The notes beneath the pieces are model-generated. The model was not told where the DNA came from and made no database searches. It worked only from the letters and a program-made list of their open reading frames with translations. The translations under genes and the position numbers were made by a program. 64,000 bases of DNA from Pirellulaceae bacterium (GTDB lineage Bacteria > Planctomycetota > Planctomycetia > Pirellulales > Pirellulaceae), in NCBI GenBank assembly GCA_023382975.1, contig JAHDXO010000001.1:1-64000 (forward strand), written 5' to 3'. This document shows positions 19,054-31,900 of this stretch, one piece after another (within the stretch, counting starts at the first letter, position 1; every line of letters begins with the position of its first letter).

Positions 19054-19380
19054 ATGCTGCAACAATTGTGGAAAGATGATGCCGGTTTTGTCATTACGAC
19101 TGAACTGCTGCTCATCGTAACGATTCTCGTGATCGGGTTGATCGTGGGGATGGTGGCCGTTCGCGACGCGGTCGTCCAGGAACTGGGCGACGTGGCCGCA
19201 GCCATCGGGGCACTGGACCAGAGTTATCAATACAACGGCGTGACCAGCACCTGTGCGACGCAAGGGGCGTTAACGTCGGGTGGCCAGTTCACCGATCAGG
19301 CCGACGTGTGCGACCCGGATCCTGCCAACGCAACGAACGGGGTCCGCATCGATCTTGCGCCAGCGCCCGAGGGCACCTAA
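19054..19380 (+). CDS. Pilin-like protein 2 (Tad/Flp locus)
   Basis: 108 residues, paralogous to the preceding gene along its whole length: leader MLQQLWKDDAG, helix FVITTELLLIVTILVIGLIV, then RDAVVQELGDVAAAIGALDQ identical to copy 1, then a diverged tail that keeps both cysteines (TCATQ, DVCDP). The ATG at 19054 aligns with copy 1; the GTG at 19048 is better spaced (7 nt) from AAAGGG and may be the true start. The identity of the helix-proximal block combined with tail divergence suggests recent duplication followed by change at the exposed surface, which is inference. Confidence 0.75.
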   Translation: MLQQLWKDDAGFVITTELLLIVTILVIGLIVGMVAVRDAVVQELGDVAAAIGALDQSYQYNGVTSTCATQGALTSGGQFTDQADVCDPDPANATNGVRIDLAPAPEGT

Positions 19381-19698
19381 CCGGATCGCAGTCTTCTGGC
19401 GTTCACTCGCAGGGCGTCAAGTGTTGTTGGAGTTCACGCCTCAGCGTGTCGTCGCGGCGTGGACAGCCGCTTGACGCAGCGAGATGGACGTTGGGGGCGA
19501 GGGGCGCGAGAGGCCGCTCGGCGGGAATCTCGAATCGCTGCAATCCGTACGCCACGAAGAACCGTTACGGTCGAGGCGACGACCATGTTTTGATCCGACC
19601 CGCTTCGCTGACCGACTGGCAGTTCCCGAACGGCAACCTAGCTTTGAACAAGAGAATGCTCGGTCCGTTTGGAGTAAAAGCTTCGGGAGGTGGGTAAG
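19381..19698. other. Intergenic region with single hairpin-repeat arm
   Basis: It contains one arm of the GGAGTTCACGC repeat (19428-19448, one mismatch). No gene or terminator is evident. The ribosome-binding site GGGAGG of the CpaB gene lies at 19685-19690. Confidence 0.6.
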
Positions 19699-21585
19699 GT
19701 GTCTCGTCTCAATGCTGGCACGATCATCGCCGCCATGGTGGCGATTTTGCTTAGTCTGGCCGGGGCTTTCCTAGCAAGGCAGCTCCTTGTTTCCCAGCCA
19801 AGTCCACCCGCCCAGCCGCCCGCCGAACCAAGAGTCATCGTCCCGGTGGCCACCACCGATCTGCCCGCGGGCCGAGAACTCAGGGACGGTGATGTCGGCA
19901 AACTTGAGCTGACGCGCGAACAGGTTCGGTCCCAGAATCTACCTCGCGTGTATATGACCAGCGCCGCGGAAATTGTCGGGCGGACACTGCGCGAACCGCT
20001 GAAGGCTGGCCAAGCATTCTCGCCCGACAGCCTGTACCCGCAGGGGGTTGGTCCCTCGTTGGCGGAAGAGCTCACCCCGGGATTGCGCGGTGTCACGATC
20101 GGAGTAACCGACGCCGGATTTGTGAACGGATTTGCCAGCCCCGGATCGGTGGTCGATGTTCTATTTCGACTGAACGCGTCTCCGGAACCGTCACCGAGCC
20201 GAACCCCGAAGGCGTACACGATCCTGGAAGGGGTGCGTGTGTTGGCGGTGGAGCGAGTGGCCTTCCCCGGCACCCAGCAGGATCCCAACCAGTTCGGTTT
20301 GACCAAAGTCACCCTGGCCGTCACGCCCGATCAGGCCGGCCAGTTGAAGGTGCTCGAGGGCAACGGCGAGTTGGTGTTGACGTTGCGTTCCGAGGACGAT
20401 CTCCCGAAGGAACAGATCGAGAGCCGCTTGAGCGAAGCGGCCGAACGTCTTCAGTCGCTGCTGGCTGAGTCTGAGACTTTGGGCCAGATCCGTAACGCCG
20501 CTCTGCAAGTCGGGAAGGAATTCGACGATTCGGCGCGTGTTGCGGAATTGAAGCAAAGCATTGCCCGCGAGCAACAGCTCGTTGCTGATTTGCGACAGAG
20601 TCTGCAGCAAGCCACGACGCCCAATCGGGTTCAGAGCCTGGAAGACATCCTGCAATTGCGGACCACTCCCAGCATCGTCGAGCGGCTTAAGCCCGGGATG
20701 AGGGCCGTGACGATCGGGGTGAAGGGCTCGGGATTCGTCGACGGGTTTGCCGTGCCCGGCACGCACGTCGATGTCCTGTTTCGATTGAGCGGTTTGGACG
20801 GTCGCACCGATTATCGCGAGACGACCTTCACGCTGCTGGAATCCGTCGAGGTGTTGGCGGTCGCACAGTCTACCGAGACGCAACCGGTGAGCACCGCCGG
20901 GAGACGCGACGAGACGATCACGGTGACGCTGGCGGTCACATCGGCCGAAGCGAGCAAGCTGAAAGTGGTCGAGGGGCGCGGCGAATTGTCGCTGGTTCTG
21001 CGGCCCATGGACGAAACCCTCGAACGACGGCCGACGGTCGCACGCGGCGAAAGCGAGGAACCGTCCAAGGCACTGCAGAATGAACTAGCAGCCGCGCAGG
21101 CCGAGTTGGACGATCTGCTGGCCGAACAGCAGGCCCTTCAGCAACTGGAGCGACTGGCCCAGCGGCGGCAGGTTCAGTTCACGGGCGTGGAACGGCTGAC
21201 CGCGGTGCAGGAAATGATCGCCAAGACCCAGGACCGCATCGCGCAATTGATGACAGCCGAGGAACAGAGTACGCCGCCCGCCGAACGGGCGCCGAAAAAC
21301 CAGTTTACGTTGAACGAGGTGCTCGGAATCGCCGACCCTCCGCCGGTGCCTCAGCCAATCCCGCCGAAACGAGACACGCTTGAGATCTACCGAGCCGGCA
21401 ATCGATCCACGGTCGTGTTCGAACGCCTCGGCGGTGTCGCCGGCGCAACCGCTGGGTTCTCCGGTGTGGACGCGGGGACGACCGGTGCCGATGCCGGAAG
21501 CTCGGGCAGTATCGGCGGCGGGAATGCGTCCGACAATTCCGGCTGCAAAGACTGTGGCAAATCCGTCATTCAACGCCCCTTGTAG
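19699..21585 (+). CDS. cpaB: CpaB/RcpC-like pilus assembly protein with duplicated core
   Basis: 628 residues from the GTG at 19699 (GGGAGG 8 nt upstream). An N-terminal membrane anchor (IIAAMVAILLSLAGAFLA) precedes an SAF-like domain (ATTDLPAGRELRDGDVG) and the RcpC core (LRGVTIGVTDAGFVNGFASP, then VVDVLFRL). The core then recurs about 200 residues later (MRAVTIGVKGSGFVDGFAVP, VDVLFRLSG, VTLAVTSAEASKLKVVEGRG), so the protein carries two copies where usual CpaB proteins of 250-330 residues have one. A coiled-coil-prone segment links the copies, and a Gly/Ser-rich tail ends in DCGKS. CpaB proteins act in the periplasm with the secretin in Tad pilus assembly. Confidence 0.88.
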   Translation: MSRLNAGTIIAAMVAILLSLAGAFLARQLLVSQPSPPAQPPAEPRVIVPVATTDLPAGRELRDGDVGKLELTREQVRSQNLPRVYMTSAAEIVGRTLREPLKAGQAFSPDSLYPQGVGPSLAEELTPGLRGVTIGVTDAGFVNGFASPGSVVDVLFRLNASPEPSPSRTPKAYTILEGVRVLAVERVAFPGTQQDPNQFGLTKVTLAVTPDQAGQLKVLEGNGELVLTLRSEDDLPKEQIESRLSEAAERLQSLLAESETLGQIRNAALQVGKEFDDSARVAELKQSIAREQQLVADLRQSLQQATTPNRVQSLEDILQLRTTPSIVERLKPGMRAVTIGVKGSGFVDGFAVPGTHVDVLFRLSGLDGRTDYRETTFTLLESVEVLAVAQSTETQPVSTAGRRDETITVTLAVTSAEASKLKVVEGRGELSLVLRPMDETLERRPTVARGESEEPSKALQNELAAAQAELDDLLAEQQALQQLERLAQRRQVQFTGVERLTAVQEMIAKTQDRIAQLMTAEEQSTPPAERAPKNQFTLNEVLGIADPPPVPQPIPPKRDTLEIYRAGNRSTVVFERLGGVAGATAGFSGVDAGTTGADAGSSGSIGGGNASDNSGCKDCGKSVIQRPL

Positions 21586-21615
21586 CCGCATCTCAGCACT
21601 GATCGCCGGGAACCG

Positions 21616-22968
<1,353 letters not shown>

Positions 22969-22976
22969 TTCCGTAG

Positions 22977-22995
22977 CACAGGCTGCTAGCCTGTG
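22977..22995. repeat. Short hairpin repeat between cpaF and tadB
   Basis: CACAGGCT-GCT-AGCCTGTG is a perfect 8-bp stem with a 3-nt loop. It lies 9 bp after the cpaF stop and could modulate expression of tadB and tadC relative to cpaF. Confidence 0.8.
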
Positions 22996-23049
22996 GCTCA
23001 TTGGTTTCCTTGTTCGACTGATACGCCAACTTGCAAGCTGGAGCAATCC

Positions 23050-23964
23050 GTGCAACTCGCAGCGGTCACGATCGTCGTCTTCCTCGCCTTGATGTCCGTC
23101 GGCATGACGGTCGTCTTTGCACTGCGCGGCCGGTTGGCCACGGCTGGTGGGGAACGTGTCTCGCTGCGGCGTTCCCGCACCGTGTACGATCAGACCGCGC
23201 CCGCATCGGTCAGCGGCCGCTTGGATCAATCGTTCGATCGGCTGGTCCTGGAATCCGGTTCGGGCCTGACTTCGACCACCGCGATGTTGATCGTTTTGAC
23301 CACCGGACTTCTGGTCGGCGGGCTCTTGTTCGTCGTCCGCGACGATGCCGTGATCGGCGCCTTGGCGGGTCTGATCGGAATGTTGCTGCCCATCGGCGTG
23401 CTTGGAATACAGCGCAGCCGCCGCCTGCGACAGATGGAGGAGCAACTACCGGATGCCATCGATACGATGGCCCGCGCGGTCCATGCGGGCGAAACGCTGG
23501 AAGAATCGATTTCGCTGGTCGCGGCGGAATCGGTCGAGCCACTGAAGTCCGAATTCGTTTGGTGCTGCCGCCAATTGGAACTTGGGCTGCCGGTATCGAG
23601 TGTCATGCGTGGCTTGTCTCGCCGCTGCAGGTCGCTGGGCATCCGCACCTTGGCCAGCACGCTGGCAGTGCATCGTCAAACGGGTGGCAATCTGGCCATG
23701 ACGCTCGAACGGTTGGCCGAAGTGGTTCGCAGCCGAATGGCGTTCGGGCGGCAGTTGCGGGCCAGCACCGGGGCCGGCAAGCTCTCCGCACAGTTAATCG
23801 CAGCCGCTGCTCCGTTGGTTTTCATCGTCCTGTTTCTGGTACATCCGGACCATATCCGCATGTTGCTCGATAGCAGTGCGGGCCGAATCATGCTGACGAT
23901 CAGCATCCTCTTGGAGATCATCGGGATCGCCTGGCTTTGGCGGTTGATGCAAGTCGAAGTCTGA
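23050..23964 (+). CDS. tadB: Tad pilus inner-membrane platform protein TadB
   Basis: 304 residues of the type II secretion F (GspF) family: N-terminal helix (VTIVVFLALMSVGMTVVFAL), two central membrane spans, the T2SSF cytoplasmic domain (LPDAIDTMARAVHAGETLEE ...), and two C-terminal spans. The GTG at 23050 was chosen for the GGAG 7 nt upstream; the longer frame from 22993 starts inside the hairpin repeat. TadB and TadC form the platform that CpaF acts on. Confidence 0.92.
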   Translation: MQLAAVTIVVFLALMSVGMTVVFALRGRLATAGGERVSLRRSRTVYDQTAPASVSGRLDQSFDRLVLESGSGLTSTTAMLIVLTTGLLVGGLLFVVRDDAVIGALAGLIGMLLPIGVLGIQRSRRLRQMEEQLPDAIDTMARAVHAGETLEESISLVAAESVEPLKSEFVWCCRQLELGLPVSSVMRGLSRRCRSLGIRTLASTLAVHRQTGGNLAMTLERLAEVVRSRMAFGRQLRASTGAGKLSAQLIAAAAPLVFIVLFLVHPDHIRMLLDSSAGRIMLTISILLEIIGIAWLWRLMQVEV

Positions 23965-23994
23965 TCCGCTTCCGGGGTTTGATAGAAGACAACC

Positions 23995-24936
23995 ATGTTT
24001 GTCGACGGACTCACCATCGCGATCTTTGTGCTCGGCTGTGCCGGGGTATTCATGTTGTTGCGCCCGCTGTTGGCCGGCTCCGAGACGCCCGATTCCCAGG
24101 CGTCTCGCCCCTTGCCGCCGCCGGGGCCGCTGGCTCGCGTTCTGGCTAGTTCCATTCCGCAGCCCGCCAAGGAAATCGCCGGGATCGAGAAAGAACTCCG
24201 GCAAGCCGGCTACTACGAGCCGCACGCCAAGACACGGTACTTGGCAACTCGAAACGGTCTGCTGCTGGTGATCATCATGGTGACGATCGGCGCAGTCGCA
24301 GGAGTCGTGGATCAAGCCCGCGCCATGGCCATCGCCATGATGATCGGACTGGTCGTGTTCGCCGCTTTCTACGGCCTGCCCCGTTTGTACTTGCAGAGTC
24401 TCGCCAGCCGCCGAGTGGATCACATTCTGCGGGGCTTGCCGGATACGTTGGACATGCTGACCATGTGCGTCACTTCGGGTCTGCCATTGCGCGAAGCGCT
24501 GCCGCACGTCGCGGAAGAAACAGCGGCGACCTATCCCGAGGTGTCCGCCGAGTTCAAGATCATCCAGCGCCAGGCCGAGGCCGGTTCGATGGCTCAGGCG
24601 CTGCGGCAGTTCGCCGAGCGAACCGGCGCGCCCGATATCCGCTCGCTGGCTGCGATCGTCTCGCAGACCGAGCGATTGGGGACCAACGTGGCGTTGGCGA
24701 TCCGAGACTACGCGGACAACGTCCGTCGTACCCGACGACAGCGAGCCGAGGAGCGAGCCGGCAAACTTCAGGTCAAGATGCTGTTCCCCGTCATCCTCTG
24801 TCTTGCGCCCCCCGTGTATCTCGTCCTCGTCGGGCCCGCCATCCTGGAACTGTCCAACTTCATCACCCGTGACGACTTCCGCCCCACCTACAACGTCGCG
24901 CCGCCGTCCGTCGGCGCTGCGGATGCCGCGCCGTAA
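23995..24936 (+). CDS. tadC: Tad pilus inner-membrane platform protein TadC
   Basis: 313 residues of the GspF family, related to the preceding TadB. The T2SSF domain is seen in GLPDTLDMLTMCVTSGLPLR and EAGSMAQALRQFAERTGAPD; membrane segments lie at the N-terminus, near residues 85-125 and near residues 265-285. The start lies 30 bp after tadB. It is the last recognisable Tad gene in this window; secretin, TadZ and TadE/F genes must be elsewhere if the pilus is functional. Confidence 0.93.
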   Translation: MFVDGLTIAIFVLGCAGVFMLLRPLLAGSETPDSQASRPLPPPGPLARVLASSIPQPAKEIAGIEKELRQAGYYEPHAKTRYLATRNGLLLVIIMVTIGAVAGVVDQARAMAIAMMIGLVVFAAFYGLPRLYLQSLASRRVDHILRGLPDTLDMLTMCVTSGLPLREALPHVAEETAATYPEVSAEFKIIQRQAEAGSMAQALRQFAERTGAPDIRSLAAIVSQTERLGTNVALAIRDYADNVRRTRRQRAEERAGKLQVKMLFPVILCLAPPVYLVLVGPAILELSNFITRDDFRPTYNVAPPSVGAADAAP

Positions 24937-25145
24937 TCGGCAACGCCGTGAAGCATCTCCTGACGCTGGTCTTCGCGAATTCCATTTTCGTTGCGGCTGG
25001 ACGTTCGTGCTGTTGAGCGAGGATTCGTTTTCCAAGCAGACTCTAGTCGGTACTGCGCGGGCGGTATCTTGTGTTGCAGACCGCGGGCCGAGTAGACTGG
25101 ACATGGACAGTCTTGCTGTTGCGACCATTGCTAGGAGCCTGCAAA

Positions 25146-25763
25146 ATGAGTGTGGCCATCGTCCCGTCCGTCGAATCGCAGCGATTCGCATTGCCGCCCG
25201 AACCGGTGCTGCCGCTGAGCGTTGACCAATATCACGCCATGATCCGTGCGGGAGCGCTGGAAAGCGGGGCCCCGATCGAGTTGCTCGAAGGATGGTTGGT
25301 GAGCAAAATGACGAAATCACCCCTGCATGAGTTAAGTGCCGGATGTTCGCTGGATGCCTTGACAGCCATCGTCGGATCTGGCTGGCACGTGCGAATGGAA
25401 AGTCCGATCACCACTGCCGACAGCGAGCCGGAGCCGGACGTCTCGGTCGTCCGCGGATATCGCCGCGACTTTGTCCACCGCCATCCCGGCCCCGAAGACG
25501 TCGGCTTGATCGTCGAAGTCGCCGATACCTCCCTGGACCGCGACCGTCGCTGGAAACAACGCATCTACGCGGCAGCGGGAATTCCGGTCTATTGGATCGT
25601 CAATTTGATCGACCGGCAGGTCGAGGTCTTCTCGCAGCCGTCCGGCGTCTCGGAACACCCCGAATACGCGGCCTGCCAGATCTATCGGGACGCGGACCAG
25701 ATCCCGGTTGTCCTGGAAGGCGCCGAGGCCGGCCGGATCGCCGTCAGCGGTCTACTGCCCTAG
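25146..25763 (+). CDS. Uma2 family endonuclease-like protein
   Basis: 205 residues of the Uma2 (DUF820) family, PD-(D/E)XK-fold proteins. The likely catalytic pieces are EPEPDVSVVRG, GLIVEVADTSLD and RDRRWKQRIYAAAGIPVYWI. AGGAG precedes the ATG at 25146. Such genes are numerous in planctomycetes and cyanobacteria and of unproven role. It stands alone downstream of the Tad genes, 209 bp away, with no sign of cotranscription. Confidence 0.88.
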   Translation: MSVAIVPSVESQRFALPPEPVLPLSVDQYHAMIRAGALESGAPIELLEGWLVSKMTKSPLHELSAGCSLDALTAIVGSGWHVRMESPITTADSEPEPDVSVVRGYRRDFVHRHPGPEDVGLIVEVADTSLDRDRRWKQRIYAAAGIPVYWIVNLIDRQVEVFSQPSGVSEHPEYAACQIYRDADQIPVVLEGAEAGRIAVSGLLP

Positions 25764-25954
25764 TTCGGGCGACGGTGGTAGCTACCCGCTCTCTTCGAAC
25801 CTGGCGCCGCAATGACATCGTCCTTCCCCGCGTAGCCTGGGCCAAGCTCTCCGAGACCGTGGGGGCGCGTCTTGGAAATCCGCTGCCGCGTGCGAACACG
25901 GAACACGCAATGTCCAGAAGACGCACTCGCCCGAGACGTCTCCCGACGCGTCAT

Positions 25955-28900
25955 TCAGTCGAATAGCTTCACCAGCACGGCATTCTCGCCTGGTTGCACG
26001 GTTCCCTCGTCCTCGTCGCCGTCGTTCCATTCCAGCATCGCGCGATCACGGGTCGTCAGCCGTAACGCTGCGGCGCTAGCCAGCCGTCCCGACTGCTCGT
26101 CCGTCCATACGTGGTCGTCGCGGCCGAACAGCCAATCCCGCGTCTCGATCTCCTGCGCCAGCGGTCTCTTGGCCTCGTACCTCTCGCCCAGCCCCAGCAG
26201 CCGCTCGCCCTCCGGCAGCGAAGTGAGGATGGGCAACGCCAACGCCGACATCGACTGGCCGAACGACAACACGGGCACATCGCGGCGCTCGCCGGGCATC
26301 AGACGGCCCGCCATCAAATGGCCGGGATACGCGTAGGGATCCAGGTCCGGCAGGCCCAGCATGTGCCCCAGTTCGTGCAGCACCACGGTCAGGGCATCCA
26401 TTCCGAAGACCGAAGTATTCGCGCCGGTGTCCAGATGCCAGCCCATTCCCCCGGCGTCGGCATCCAGCCGGATGCTGCCCGAGATCGAATCGGCCAATCC
26501 CAGGTAACCGGCCGGCAAGTTCTGCACCGAAATCGGCACGTTGCGCAACATGGCTACCTGGTGCGAATCCAGTCCCGTCGCCGCCCAGTGACCGATCGCC
26601 GAATCGACCACGACCGCCAACGCGGCGGACGACAGCGTCTGGCCCGAACCTCCGGAGACACTGGACAGATCGGCCAACAACGCTTGCTCGCCAGGTAAGG
26701 CACCGGAGGAAATGTCGATCCCATTGACGACGAAATTCGGATCGCTGCCGCCGAGGCTCTGGAAGCGGATCGTCAGATAACCGTCGCCGTTGGTGCTGCT
26801 GCCGGTCACCGTCTGCACGTCGAACACGTTCCGCGGCAGCGAGGCGATATCGTAGAACCCATAACCTTCCACGGTTACGCGGAGTTGGTCGTGGGCAAAC
26901 TTGCGGTCGCCGATATAGATGCGCAAGTTGTAGACCGTGTTTTCGGCCACCGCGATCCGGAACGTATTGTCGTTGCCAAAATGCAGATCGCGCCGCAGAT
27001 CGGTCGGCGACCCGCGATCCGCCGCCCCCGCCATTGATTCCCAACCGTACCCGAGATTCAGATCCGGAGTGTTCCAGAGATCTGTTCCCGTCACGCCCCA
27101 GAATCCGGCCGCGATCGGCGAGGTGCCGGTGCCGAAATCAAATCGCCGATCGGCTGGCAGAACGTATCCCTGCGTCCCCATGCCATACGAGGCGCCGCCG
27201 ATTTCCAACGCCGTCAGCGTCGCGGTGCCGCTGCCCGTCGTCGAGCCCACGCCCCAGGGCCTGCGCACGTCAAAGGTGAAATTCCCCGAGCCATCCGCTA
27301 TCACCTGCACGCCGGCATAGGACGCGTCGGCATCCGCGGTGACGATTGTGCCCAGGTCCGTCGACACCGTCACCAGAGAACCCGCCGTGGCGCCGCTGCC
27401 AGCAAACACATCCACCGTGGTTCCGTCTGCGGTGAGCGCCCCGACGGTCGCGATCGAAATCGGGGCGACTTCCGATTCGGGCCGGATCTCTAGGGCGTTG
27501 ACGACCCAATTTGGGTTCGTGCCGCCCGCATCCTGGAACTGTAAATCCAGCGTTCCGTCGCTGACAGTTACGATCAAACGCTCGTGGGCGAACTGCCCCT
27601 TCGCCGAATTCACCGTCAGGGCGGGCAGTGCCTCGGCCACCACCTGCATCTGGTCATGAGCCGCGACGACATTGCCCATCGTCAATGTCAACTGGTACGT
27701 TCCGTTCGGCAGGTCGACCAGGAACGTGCGGTTCGCACTGGAAAAGTGCAAATCGCCAAGCAGCGGCGACGCCATGGCCGAAGCCCCGCTCGTCACGGCC
27801 GCATCCCAGCCGAAGCCGACGCCCGGGCCGTACAGATCGCCTGGCTGAACGCTGAGATAATCGAGGGCCGTTACCGGAGGCGTGGTGTGGTCGAAGTCGA
27901 AGAACCGCGACGCCAGTTGGGTAATCGGGGGCAGTTCGTAAGTCTGCACGAAGGTGCCTTTCGACAGGCCCGAGATCTCGAAGGCCCGCAACGTTACCGC
28001 GACGTCGCTAGACGCCCGCTGCAACTCGAAGGTGGCGCTGCCCAGCCCATCGGTCATGATCTGGACGCCCATGTATTGGTCGTTGACGTCCGGCGAGGTG
28101 ATCACGCCGCCCGTGGTAGTCACGGTGAGCAGCGAGTTCAGCGGAGCCCCCGTGATCGTGTACGTGTCGATCGACTCGCCATCGGCCACCAACGGGTCGG
28201 CGGGCGGGGGACTGGTGCGGGTGATCGTCAGAATGCCGACCGAGTCCTCGGGCCGAATATCCAGGGCATTGATCACGGCGCCCCAGTTATTGCTGCCTAC
28301 TTCCCACATTTCCAGGGCCAACTGGGCGATTTCGCCCGCGACGTCCGCGACGGGAATGTTCTCGAAGCGCAGCACGTCGAATTGCTGCCGCGGCGTCACG
28401 GCTGATTGCGTGACGCCCGGCCCGGCGCTGGTGTCATACACGTTGAAACTGGACGCATCGTGGTCGTGGGCGTAGTCGCCCGTGACGACGGTCACCTGGT
28501 AATCCTTGTTGTCCACCACGTCGACCAGGAACCGAGCGACCTGACCGACGATGAAATGCAGGTCCTTCAGCAGCGCATTGGACTCGCCTCCCGACGCCGA
28601 CGCGTGCGGAATCGCGTACGCCGCATCCCATCCGGCCGTGTTGCCCGCCGTCTTCAACTGGCCTGCCAAGGTCGACGGGTCGGCCGTCACCGCCTCGTAG
28701 TTCACCTCGGTTTCCGTAAACGCATGATTGAAATCGAACCGCCCGCCGCGAGTCAGCGTGACGTCGTTGCTATCGTCGCCGCTGCTGTAGGAGATGTTCA
28801 GCAGCGTACCGTCCAAAGTGACAAAGCCGCCTTCGGGCGAGTTCTGGAACCGGCCGATGACATCTTCGGCGTTGTCGTTGTCGATGATGCGGAACTCGGC

Positions 28901-31900
28901 TCCCACAGGCACGCCGAAACCGACGGTTCCCGTCAGGATCGCGCCGCCCACGCCTGCCTCGTCGCCGCTCAGATCCACGATTCCGTTGACTCGCAATTGA
29001 TCGTACCCGTCCGTTTGGTAGGTGCCGTCTGCGTCTACGCCCGCCGCTAGACTGTTCAACTGGACACGGAACACGGCGTCTGCGTCCAACGTCACGTCTC
29101 CGTTCACCGTTAGGCGTCCGGGGTACGGGGCGCAGTCGATAGGCGATATGTCTCCCACATCCAAGATTCCGCCTTCCATGACGAGCACGTCTCGCCCGCC
29201 GGGTGTGGCGCCGATCGTTCCATTGCCTCCCAGCACGGCCCCGGATTCGACGGTGATGAGCCCGCCGTCGGTCGTGATCGCCCCGTTGATGATCAGTGCG
29301 CCTGCGTTGACCGTGGTGCTTCCCGTATAGGCGTTGGCCGTCCCGTTCATCCGCAGCGCGCCGTCGCCGTTCTTGATCACCTGGCTGGCCGAGACAATGC
29401 TCCCGTTGGGACTCGTCCCCTGCCCGGTAGCCAGGTTCAGACTGCCGCCCAGATACCCGTCGCAGTCCGCCAAACTGAAGGTGACGGTGCCGGTGCCGGC
29501 GGAGACGTTGCCGTTCAACTGGATCGTGCCCCGGTCACCGGTGGGGCCTGCGTCATTCGCGTCCGCAATAACCGTGATGTTCCCGCCGTTGCTGGTGATG
29601 ACCCCGGCCGCCGCACCGCGGACGTCCGCATCCGCGATCAGATCGATGGAACCGCCTTGAGTGGTGACGGGACGGTTGGGGACCACACTGCCACGTGTCG
29701 GCTCCTGGGTACCCGGAGTCACGACCCTGGCCAGCAGGGTTATCGTACCGACCGTATTGTCCGCATCGGTCAATCGCACCCCGGTCCCGGCAGCCACCAA
29801 GCGGATATTGCCTCGCGCGGTTCGAATCCAGATGCTCCCCGAGTCGCCCTCCTGAGTCGCCTGGATCACATCCAAATTGCCCCCGGCCGACACCTGGTCG
29901 ATCTGGATATCCCCGCTGCCGTCGTTCACGACGTCCAGCCAGGTTACGCTGGTCTCAATCGCGTTTACGTCGCCCACACCCGCGGCGGCAAAGATCACTA
30001 CTCCGCCGCTGTTGGCCACGATGTCCACATGGGTATCACCACCATCGATCACGGCGCCCAGACCGGCGGTGATGGTAATCGCGGCATTCGAACTGTCAGT
30101 CGTCACCACACTGCCAAGCGTAATGTTGCCTTCGGACGCCAACATATCAATCAAGCCGCTGCCGGCGTTGAATACCGTGCCATCGGTCATCAGGATATCG
30201 CCACCCGCCGTCGCAAAAATATCGCCATCCGCCGTCACGTCTCCCGTTGCCGCGAAGATCGCGTCGTTGGTTGCGGCGATCGAGACGAAGACACCAGTTC
30301 CGGTCGATTGAACTCGACCATCGACGATCACATTGGCGTCGAACGGGGAGAAGAAACTGCTTTCGATAAAAATGTCGCCCGCAGCACGAACTTGATCGTT
30401 CGTCCCGTCGGCGTCGATCCGAACGCTATCGACGTCCGGTGCGGTGGTGCAGAGATCGGAGCCCGTCAGGGTGACGTTTCCTGCTGAGTCGATGAACCCG
30501 GCGGCAAGAACGTGGACGCCGCCCGATACAAGGCCGTCCGCATCGCCGGTCACGTAGACGTTCGCACCGTCGGTCGTCTGTACGGTGGCTCCGATAATGA
30601 CATCGCACGGTGCCGACAAGTCGATATCGCCCGAAGCGACGATGTCGGCGTTGATGCTCAGGGTGCTGCTGGGCGCCGAACTTCCGTTCAGCGTGATTGC
30701 ACCGCCACCCGCAGTCAGCGTGTTGTTGACGACGACATGGCCCGTCAGCACGACTCCGCCGCCGCTGCCCGTGGTCGTGCTGACCGGTTGCGACACCGAG
30801 ATCGTGCCGTTGGGCGCGCTGATGGTCACATCCCCTCCCGCTCCGGGATTGCCTGTCGCGATGCCGCTGATGCCGCTGATGGTTCCGATCGTCAGATCGC
30901 CTGCAACCTGCAGATCGATCGAACCAGGACCGTCGCCCAGACTGGCCGCCAACGTGGAGAAGGCATTGCCGGCATTCGTCAAGGTAAACGTGCCCGCCCC
31001 GAGCAAACGCAGTCCATCGGCCAGGATGTCGCCGTCCGGATCCGTTTGCGTCGCGCCCACCGAGCGCAACGTCAAGCGGCCATCGCCAAGGGACACCTGA
31101 CGACTAATCGTTACCGCCCCGCCTGCGCGAATCGTCACGTCGTCGTTGCTGGTCGTGATGCCGTTGGTGCTGAGGACGGTGCCGACCGTCAAGGCATTGG
31201 CGTTACGGTAACTGATGGCTTGGGTCGTGCTGGCTGCGAGGATTCCCACCGAATTGATGCCATTCAGAAGCGTATAAGGACCGGCTCCCAACAATCGCAG
31301 CCCGACTGAGGAAATGGCCGTAGCAGCCAACTGCGTTACCGCGCCGCCAGCTTGGAGTGTCACGTTGTTCGTGGCCGAGAGAGAACCTAAATCGAGGCTG
31401 TTTGTGTCACGCAGGTGAGTATTGTTCGAGGACACAACGGAAACGGGACCGATGAAGTCGTTGACGCTAATGCTCAACGTGACCGTGCCCGCCGTTGTGG
31501 CGTCCAGCGCCGTGCTACCCATCACGATCACCCGGTTCGTCTGAGCAATCGTCTCGGCAGTAATCGATAAGTCGCCCGTCACGGTGAATCCCCCAGACGC
31601 ATTCAAGTGGACCGCGTCGGTTCCGGTCTGACCGCTGATCACCAAATCCGTGTTCGCGTTGAACGGCAACGAATTGGTCACTGTCAACGTATCGTTACCG
31701 CCGCCCATATTGATGGTCAACGATCCGCCGACAGCCGGGTAATTCATGGTCACCGTTTCGGCCGTCCCGCTGGTGACATCCAGAGTGAACTGTCCGCCGC
31801 CTGCGTTCGCCAGGGTCATCACGTCATTCGTGGCCGGAAAATTGAAAATGACATTCGTTGCGTTGCCCGCATTGATTGGTTCGAGCCCTGTAAAGGTGAT

